A DNA stretch of 64,000 nucleotides, from the NCBI GenBank assembly GCA_961205875.1, contig OY540820.1:3658001-3722000 (forward strand). The letters run 5' to 3'. The translations under genes and the position numbers were made by a program. Shown here in pieces: positions 57,965 to 64,000 of this stretch. The notes under the pieces were generated by a model, which worked only from the letters and a program-made list of their open reading frames with translations, was not told the origin of the DNA and made no database searches. This DNA is from Sialis fuliginosa (taxonomy: Eukaryota > Arthropoda > Insecta > Megaloptera > Sialidae). How positions within the stretch are numbered: position 1 is the stretch's first letter; each line of letters begins with the position of its first letter.

Positions 57965-59268
57965 AGGTAGTGGTACCAATCTTGGCAGGGACCCCAATAA
58001 CGGCAAATTTTTAATTACATGTACTGAATTATAAATATGTGTTGATATTTGATCACTACCATTTCTGAATATTAATCTATATACATTTAACTGTCTTACA
58101 GCGTGATTTGATGACAATCGGCCAATAGGTGTCAAAATGGTGGACATTTAAACTAATTATTTGTATAATTTATTTATTAATAATTATATTACCATAGCAA
58201 CTCCTTTACATTGTTTCAAATTTGACGATTCTTTCTATTATATCTTTTGTATCATAGTACATTTTGTAATCATTAACAAGTATCCATCATTGCCATTACT
58301 AAAGAAAAAACATAAACAAAATAAAAGACTATAATTTAAAAAAAAACTATATTTGCAAACTTTGGTCATTAAATAGATTAAATAAAGAGTTACTTGTTTT
58401 ATAAGTAACATGAGTTCATGAGAATTACAAAAAGCCCATTAATCCAAATATCGGTATGGAGAACCATACATGACTTCCATGTTCTTTCTATCTCTTTAAA
58501 TAATTTTCAAATATACATTTTTTGAAAAATATTTTATTAATATTTAATCTACTACTATGAATATAAATTTCGTAATACATAAAAAACATATACTTACGAC
58601 GATTACAGCAGTTATTGCCATTTGTGTATAAATATTAGTTTTCTAATCTCCTAATGTCAAAAACATAATACACATTCGTAGAACAACTAATTTGACATTT
58701 TGAATTTAGTTGCATTTGTTTCCAAGGCAACATGAATTAATGACGTATTAATTAGTATCTAAAATTAAAATTTTGAGGGTGTTTTTCACACCTTAAATAG
58801 CTGTTTAGGCACGTACAAATAATAAATGTCCTTTAGGTTCAATTGAACTACAAATGTATTAAGTCTTATCAAAATTAATGAGATAATACTCGCAACGTTC
58901 ACTTTTTAGACGATAAAACTTACAAAATTTCGTATATTTCCAAAACCCCTAATCCGATTAGCACCAAAATCAAAAGGTCTGGAGTACTCACCGAAACAAA
59001 CATTTTCCCCAAAAATAATTCAGATCGGTGCATTTTTACAGTAGTTATCGTGAACGAAAGAAAATTCTACATCCAGACACACAGCACACGCACAGCCGCC
59101 ATGCGGAATTTAACTTTTCTTTACGTTTTGAAGTTAGTACTATCAGAATCTGTCATTATTTCGGACACGATTTTTCGACGGTGTTACAATAATTCCATTT
59201 CCTTCCGAACATGGAAGTAAAAAACCGAAAACTTGCTCTTATAGCAGCTATAACTGGTGCCTTTACCT
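57965..59268. mobile_element. CACCAGT-family MITE, full-length with insertion
   Basis: TA flanks both ends (57963-57964 and 59269-59270). The tips are AGGTAGTGGTACCAATC and AACTGGTGCCTTTACCT. It is collinear with 16706-17247 except for the insertion of an ACTTCCATGTTC-family copy at 58448-59218. Confidence 0.85.
58448..59218. mobile_element. ACTTCCATGTTC family, copy 4, complete
   Basis: It runs from ATATCGGTATGGAGAACC to CGAACATGGAAGT and breaks the CCCATTAATCCAAA / AACCGAAAACTTGC continuity of the host MITE. This fixes both ends of the family. The interior matches 11888-12592 in inverse. Confidence 0.8.
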
Positions 59269-59570
59269 TATATTTTTTTGTAATTAATGAACATAAAAAA
59301 ATACTGTGCATATATTTTCACTTTGCAATTGGTTTACTAAGAAATGAAAACAGTTTTCCCTGAGGTAATCAGAATAAATACTCGTACGTGCATTGAAATA
59401 TACACGAATGTAAAAATATGTATGAATTGAAATACTTCCGTGCTATAAACAATTTATAATTTTCTATAATGATTACTTTTTATCGAACTAAAAACATAAT
59501 GCAAGTGTTCGCCACATTGGAAAATTTTAAATTCAATTAAAACTTTTATTTATATTAAGTAGTTACTAGT

Positions 59571-59812
59571 TGAATTTTTTTTCGGAAAATAGTTGGTAAA
59601 TAGTTTTTTTACGATTTGATAATAATTAGTGCAAACGAAGCAGTAAAATGTGTCGCAAATAGTTTAAAAATAGTTGAAAAGGTAGTTGCAAATAGTTGAT
59701 TTCAAATCATGTTCAATCAAACCAGTTTTCTGAAAACGGTGGAGATATGTAATAAAAATTACAATAAATTCATTTTTACACAATAGTTGGAAAACTATTT
59801 TTCCAATCTCTA
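59571..59812. mobile_element. hAT-like MITE (TAGAGATTGG), truncated copy 3
   Basis: The right tip AACTATTTTTCCAATCTCTA is intact and the interior matches 44173-44498, including GTGCAAACGAAGCAGTAAAA. The left tip is missing. Confidence 0.8.
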
Positions 59813-60619
59813 TTTAATTAATTTTAAAAAATCAAAAATAATACCCGTATTTAGTTATTTCCCTGTGAATATTAGAACAGTAATTTATAATATATCAACA
59901 GTACAAACTTTATTTATATTTTTAGTTCCACATTTCTAAGGGCGAAATCAAAAATGTATAAAGGAAGAAAATTCACTATTTCAATATTAAAATATCAATT
60001 ATTAGTGCATGTATAATAAAAAAAAACTAATCATAATTTTATAACTTACGTACAAACAATATCTGTTTAAAATCTTCTAATGTTTAAATTTTATTTCCAG
60101 AAATGCAATGCCATTTATCCTATTCCCAACAAAAGCGATAAATGATTTAAGAAGTGATTTGGAACAATAAGCTCACAAAACAGATCTACGAAGGCTGGTT
60201 TTCTAAGTGTGTATATACGGAATAGGTTATATAACAACTTGATCCGTACTTCGGCGTTTAATCGCGCGGAAAATGATTAGGGGTTCTTGAAAAAATACTA
60301 CGGCCCGCAGCGAAAAGCGTTCCTGTATTTTACGAGGAATCTTTCCTTCTGCGAAGGAAGTCTTTCATTTGTTACCGAATCTAGTTCACTTTTCTGTTCA
60401 ACCGTATGTAGTAAATTCGATGATTTTGTGGTCGCAGTTTCGCGTTTATTGATGTACGGTGATATTTTATTGGTTTTTACTCATGGAAATATAATTTAGA
60501 ATGTTCGTTTGCCGAATGACCACTTTTTCTTGACGATGGAGCAAAATGAAAAGCGAGGAAATATGCGGTTAAATTATTTTTGTTTATGAGTTCTTGTGAA
60601 GCAATATATTATGTGTGCA
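59813..60619. other. Unassigned; CG-containing patch at 60200-60580
   Basis: The patch is less A+T-rich and has a 70-codon plus-strand frame (60287-60499) with no recognised domain. A short hairpin TTTCCTTC / GAAGGAAG lies near 60342-60361. It could be an exon, a 5' UTR or an unidentified repeat. Confidence 0.3.
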
Positions 60620-60621
60620 TA

Positions 60622-60688
60622 AGGTAAAGGCACCAGTTATGGCCGCTATAAGAGCAAGTTTTCGGTTTTTTGGATTAATGGGCTTGTT
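60622..60688. mobile_element. CACCAGT-family MITE, terminal fragment
   Basis: TA then AGGTAAAGGCACCAGTTATG begins the right end of the family in inverse orientation. It is cut after about 67 bp by the next element. The rest of the copy is not found beyond that insertion. Confidence 0.75.
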
Positions 60689-61171
60689 TTTACTTCCATG
60701 TTCTGAAAGAAATGGAAGTATTGTAATACCATCGAAAAATCGTGTCCGAGATAATGGCAGATTCTGAATGTACTACCTTCAAAACTTAAAGAAAAGTTAA
60801 TTTCCGCATGGCGGCTATGCGTGTGTGTGTGTGTCTGCGCGGATGTAGAATTTTCTTTCGTTTACGATAACTACTGTAAGAATGCACCGATCTGAATTAT
60901 TTTTGGGGAAAATATTTGTCTCAGTGAGTACTCGAGATTAATTGATTTTGGTGCTAATCGGATTAGGGGTTTTGGAAATATTCGAAATTTTATAACTTTT
61001 ATCGTCTAAAAAGTGAACATTGCGAGTAGTGATAAGACTTGGTACACATGTAGTTCAATTAAACCTAAGGGACATTTATTATTTGTACGTGCCTAAACAG
61101 CCATTGAATGCAACTAAATTCAAATTATCAAATTAGTTGTTCTACAAATGTGTATTATGTTTTTGACATTA

Positions 61172-62003
61172 TAGTATAGGAGCCAGCTGCAAAATTGGTG
61201 TAGATTTAACAACCGTCTGCCGTTGTTGTTACTTTGAAGCAGGGCCGGATTAACAACGTAACAGGAATAGCAAATGCTACGGGCCCCGCGACTTTGCGGA
61301 AAAATATCTCTTATTGGACTTACCACTTACCTTCCAATGGTTGATACGGGGTGTCCAAATCTACAATAATTAATAATTTAAATTTAGGGTTTCCGATCTC
61401 GATTCGATTTAATCGAAAAATCGATTTTTGAATCTCCGATCTTTGATTTTTTTAATCGATTTTTCTAAATTTGCTCAAATCAAATCATTAAAAATTCATA
61501 CGCGGTGACGCCCGCTTAATGTGCAAAAAAAATCCTATTGAATTTTTTCGGGGGGAGTGGGTGAAGCTATTGATTTACTCCCCGAGTCCCCCCCCCCCCG
61601 ACGCCACTGCCACGGGCCTCTTTATAACATTTGCCACGGGCCCCGCGCTTGCTTAATCCGGCCCTGCTTTGAAGTACTCACTCAGACAAAGCTCGGACGA
61701 TGAGTCCGGTCCACCAGCTTGGTCGAAATTTTGAGTGGCCCCTGTAATTAAACCCCTACGCAAAAATTTCTGACGTATATCCAAAACATCTTTAATTGGA
61801 GTCTACTTTAAGTAACCGTCACATCCAAACGATTGTTACGTGATTTTTTTTTGCGTATTTTTCGTGGGCCCTATCTATTAAATCCCTACAAGCTGGTGGA
61901 CCGGACTCATCGTCCGAGCTTTGTCTGAGTGAGTACTTCAAAGTAACCACAACGGCAGATGGTTGTTAAATCTACACCGATTTTGCAGCTGGCTCCTATA
62001 CTA
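61172..62003. mobile_element. Harbinger-like foldback element, TTA TSD
   Basis: The tips TAGTATAGGAGCCAGCTGC and GCAGCTGGCTCCTATACTA are flanked by TTA (61169-61171 and 62004-62006). The arms of about 130 bp run through GATTTAACAACC, GACAAAGCTCGGACGATGAG and CCACCAGCTTG with their complements. The left arm is split by the hAT element at 61240-61666. Confidence 0.82.
61240..61666. mobile_element. hAT-like MITE (CAGGGCCGGATTAA), perfect 8-bp TSD
   Basis: The tips CAGGGCCGGATTAACAACG and TTGCTTAATCCGGCCCTG are flanked by CTTTGAAG on both sides (61232-61239 and 61667-61674). Inner ACGGGCCCCGCG occurs at both ends. The centre has TCGATTTAATCGAAAAATCG-type palindromes and a poly-C run. This is the innermost and youngest element of the nest. 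Confidence 0.92.
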
Positions 62004-62121
62004 TTAGGACATAGACTATATTACATAGATTATATTTATGTACAAATGGCAATAACTGCTGTAACCGTCGTAAGTAGATATGTTTTTTATGTAATACGAA
62101 ATTCATATTCATAGATTATAT

Positions 62122-62123
62122 AA

Positions 62124-62157
<34 letters not shown>
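62122..62157. repeat. TA microsatellite
   Basis: An uninterrupted TA dinucleotide run lies near the end of the ACTTCCATGTTC-family copy. Confidence 0.9.
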
Positions 62158-62160
<3 letters not shown>

Positions 62161-62188
62161 AATATTATTTAAAAAGATAGAAAGAAGT

Positions 62189-62627
62189 TATGTCTCTTAC
62201 CTTTCTCAGTAGTTTCGGCATATGTTTTTCTACATGTAAACGAAAAAAAATTCCTAAAATGTTTTTGGATTGTGAAAAAAAATTGTTTTTTTTTTCGTTT
62301 GTTTTTGTATTTTATTTTGAGTTATTTCAATGTTATTCGAAAAAAAGGACAACAATTAGTTTTATGATGGAATATGATACGAACTCATTTATTGGTCTTC
62401 AGAAATGCAAGCAAAACAAGTATATATGCGATTTTTGAATGTTGCTGACACACTAAATTTGAGCACGTTTAACAGATAAAACGAGTTTTTCGACGCAGCT
62501 TATCGCCTTCTTGTAATCAAAGTCTACAATATATATATAAATTGTAAATAATGAAAGAAGATTTACTATTTATGAATGAGGTTGTTATTTATGAGTTGAT
62601 TTTATATTAACAAAAAAAATATATAAA
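62189..62627. other. No feature recognised
   Basis: This is A+T-rich sequence. An 82-codon frame at 62190-62438 is Phe/Lys-rich and not supported as coding. Confidence 0.45.
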
Positions 62628-62642
62628 ATGAATTATATTTAT

Positions 62643-62754
62643 GGATCTTGGCTCCTGGGTGTAAGCCGCGTCGGTTTGGTCGTGTTATCGTATGACGTGG
62701 CTTACACCCAGAAGCCAAGATCCATATCAAGATCACCGCGGAAGCCTCAATTGT
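62643..62754 (+). mobile_element. Minimal snap-back retroposon with 15-bp TSD
   Basis: ATGAATTATATTTAT flanks both sides exactly (62628-62642 and 62755-62769). The insert is an inverted pair of GGCTCCTGGGTGTAAGCC and its complement, followed by the one-sided tail GATCACCGCGGAAGCCTCAA. It lacks the hammerhead segment seen at 21922-21962. The long perfect duplication indicates retroposition and youth. Confidence 0.82.
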
Positions 62755-62863
62755 ATGAATTATATTTATTTATTAAAATTTTGTTTGAAGAACAAAGAGA
62801 AAAGAAACATCTTAATAAGATTATACACAAATAAACGAATGTGTACATGAATATATGCGTGCA

Positions 62864-63161
62864 TAGGGTGACCAGGTCTCAGGTTTTGACCTGAAGTCTC
62901 AGGTTTTGACCTGAAGTCTCAGGGTTTGACACACTGGCTTAGGGTTTCAGTGCAATTTCTCCGGGTTTTGCAAAAAATGATGACGACTACAAAAAAAAGA
63001 TCGTCAAAAAAGAGCATGGGGCGCAAAAGTGCAGATAAGGGTAATCAGTTTTATGAAACTAAAAATAAAAGAATAAAAAAAATAAAAAAGATAAAATAAA
63101 ATAAAAAAGGGGTCTTCATTTACATGTCAGGGTTTACAAAAATTAAAATCTAGTCACCCTA
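62864..63161. mobile_element. hAT-like MITE (TAGGGTGAC), perfect 8-bp TSD
   Basis: The tips TAGGGTGACCAGGTCT and CTAGTCACCCTA are flanked by TGCGTGCA on both sides (62856-62863 and 63162-63169). Inside the left end is a tandem 20-bp unit TCTCAGGTTTTGACCTGAAG, twice plus a partial copy. It has no ORF. Confidence 0.9.
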
Positions 63162-63169
63162 TGCGTGCA

Positions 63170-63479
63170 TGTGTGTAAAGTGAGCATAAAAGATAATTTG
63201 GATAAATAATTCCTATGAAAATCTAGAAAAAAGTAGAAAAAAGCCAGGTAGAAGGACAAAACACACATTCTATGGAAAACGATGCAAAATATATAGGGGT
63301 CTATCCAGACACTATGTGTCGGTACGAAGGTGTACTTTTTAGATGCCATTATAACAATCTTTTCTAAGGACTTCTCGTGATAATTTTTTATAACTCGATA
63401 GCCAATAAAATTTTAGGAAGCTACCTAATTTACAATTTAAAACGAAAAAGGTCTGGCTGGACCCATGTGTCGGACGGAG
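63170..63479. other. No feature recognised
   Basis: GGTCTATCCAGACAC / GGACCCATGTGTCGG words suggest diverged repeat sequence. A 68-codon minus-strand frame is not supported. Confidence 0.4.
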
Positions 63480-63893
63480 GGTAAAACAAACATCATCGGT
63501 TGTCTTCTTCTAGGGCGGAGCTTATATAGTTACATCATTTTAAATAAAAACACAAATATACGTCCGTTTCATTAATTAATTTTATATCAAGTTAAACATA
63601 TTTAAATACTAAAATTCGGAATATAAAAATATGTATTGCTACAAAATTTACCTATACAATTTTCAATAGATTACATAATAATTGAATCGCACAAATATAT
63701 ATGAGTACCTACTACATATAAACGAAGAGTACTTCTTTATTTAGCAAATGAGTTTCAAAACATCTGTCGTTGTTTGGTACATGGAGAAATGATTTAAATG
63801 TAATAATCAAATGGAAAGAGCCTACTTAGTTTGTGATATGCGAATAGAATGAAAACTGGTCGACCACTGCTGCAGGCGACTCTACAAGGATAT
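63480..63893. mobile_element. TA-flanked MITE CAGTCGCCTGCA, diverged copy 2
   Basis: It follows 19783-20101 closely from AACAAACATCATCGGTTG through TTTTCAATAGATTACATAAT and TGGTACATGGA to the right tip TGCAGGCGACT. The left terminus is altered and could not be placed. Confidence 0.7.
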
Positions 63894-64000
63894 GTAAACA
63901 CACATTCAATACACACTGAACTGTTGGAAATATAAAGATAATATAACATAGAATATCTCCCAGTTTTATCAAAATCTGTTATTGAGTACGTTTACACAGC

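Larger units (their letters stand above)
60689..62188. mobile_element. ACTTCCATGTTC family, copy 5, containing two nested elements
   Basis: It starts ACTTCCATGTTCTGAAAG. Family sequence runs to TTATGTTTTTGACATTA (61171) and resumes at GGACATAGACTATATTA (62007), the gap being the insertion at 61172-62003. It fades out after AAAAAGATAGAAAGAA, so the far terminus is missing. Confidence 0.8.

Noticed and set aside
61690..61925. GGACGATGAGTCCGG in both arms of the Harbinger-like element resembles part of a hammerhead core
   Set aside because: CTGA is not present before the motif and no GAAAC follows at the right spacing with a stem II. The similarity is limited to GATGAGTCC.

Overview
This window looks like nuclear DNA from an A+T-rich animal genome, most probably an insect. 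There is no operon-like coding, no long open reading frame, no intact RNA gene and no CRISPR array. A dispersed repeat at 8721-9900 and 37411-38090 ends in a GGAC-rich run, an ACAAAG motif and a GGAACCCTAAAA-type terminus. I associate that with lepidopteran genomes, but I hold the order-level guess loosely.

Almost everything that can be supported is transposable-element DNA. Target-site duplications (TSDs) can be read directly for many copies. hAT-like elements with 8-bp TSDs lie at 5803-7172, 10205-10584, 44173-44498, 45349-46057, 53658-54048, 61240-61666 and 62864-63161. Foldback elements with 9-10-bp TSDs (Mutator-like) lie at 3291-3707, 10603-11171, 15356-15879 and 41647-42059. There is a piggyBac-like MITE pair with TTAA (4207-4687, 26700-27139), Harbinger-like elements with TTA (55434-55673, 61172-62003), and several TA-flanked Tc1/mariner-like families. 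Recognisable coding remnants are few: a mariner transposase pseudogene (54293-55022, minus), the C-terminus of a LINE reverse-transcriptase ORF (50610-50840, minus) and the C-terminus of a Penelope-like GIY-YIG endonuclease (49048-49325, plus).

The most interesting signal is a set of hammerhead-ribozyme-like motifs. One sits at the 3' end of the Penelope-like remnant (49268-49310). Two others lie inside small snap-back insertions (21826-22035 and 30423-30652), each flanked by a perfect 12-bp direct repeat. A related ribozyme-less snap-back (62643-62754) has a perfect 15-bp direct repeat. These look like retroposed, 5'-inverted Penelope-like or retrozyme-like units. Other striking structures are elements nested three to four deep (41520-42372, 60620-62188), an element whose terminal repeats are built from stacked palindromes (35323-36238), a 1.13-kb foldback (13496-14628), a 56-nt near-perfect hairpin (48749-48804) and an orphan histone-type 3' stem-loop (25576-25591).

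Host coding evidence is weak. A candidate first exon with an ATG and a strong splice donor lies at 42874-42969. Two G+C/CpG-rich islands (34645-35170 and 50945-51680) and a smaller patch (60200-60580) could be promoter or exon sequence. The window is best read as an intergenic or intronic transposon graveyard with possible host exons near those sites.
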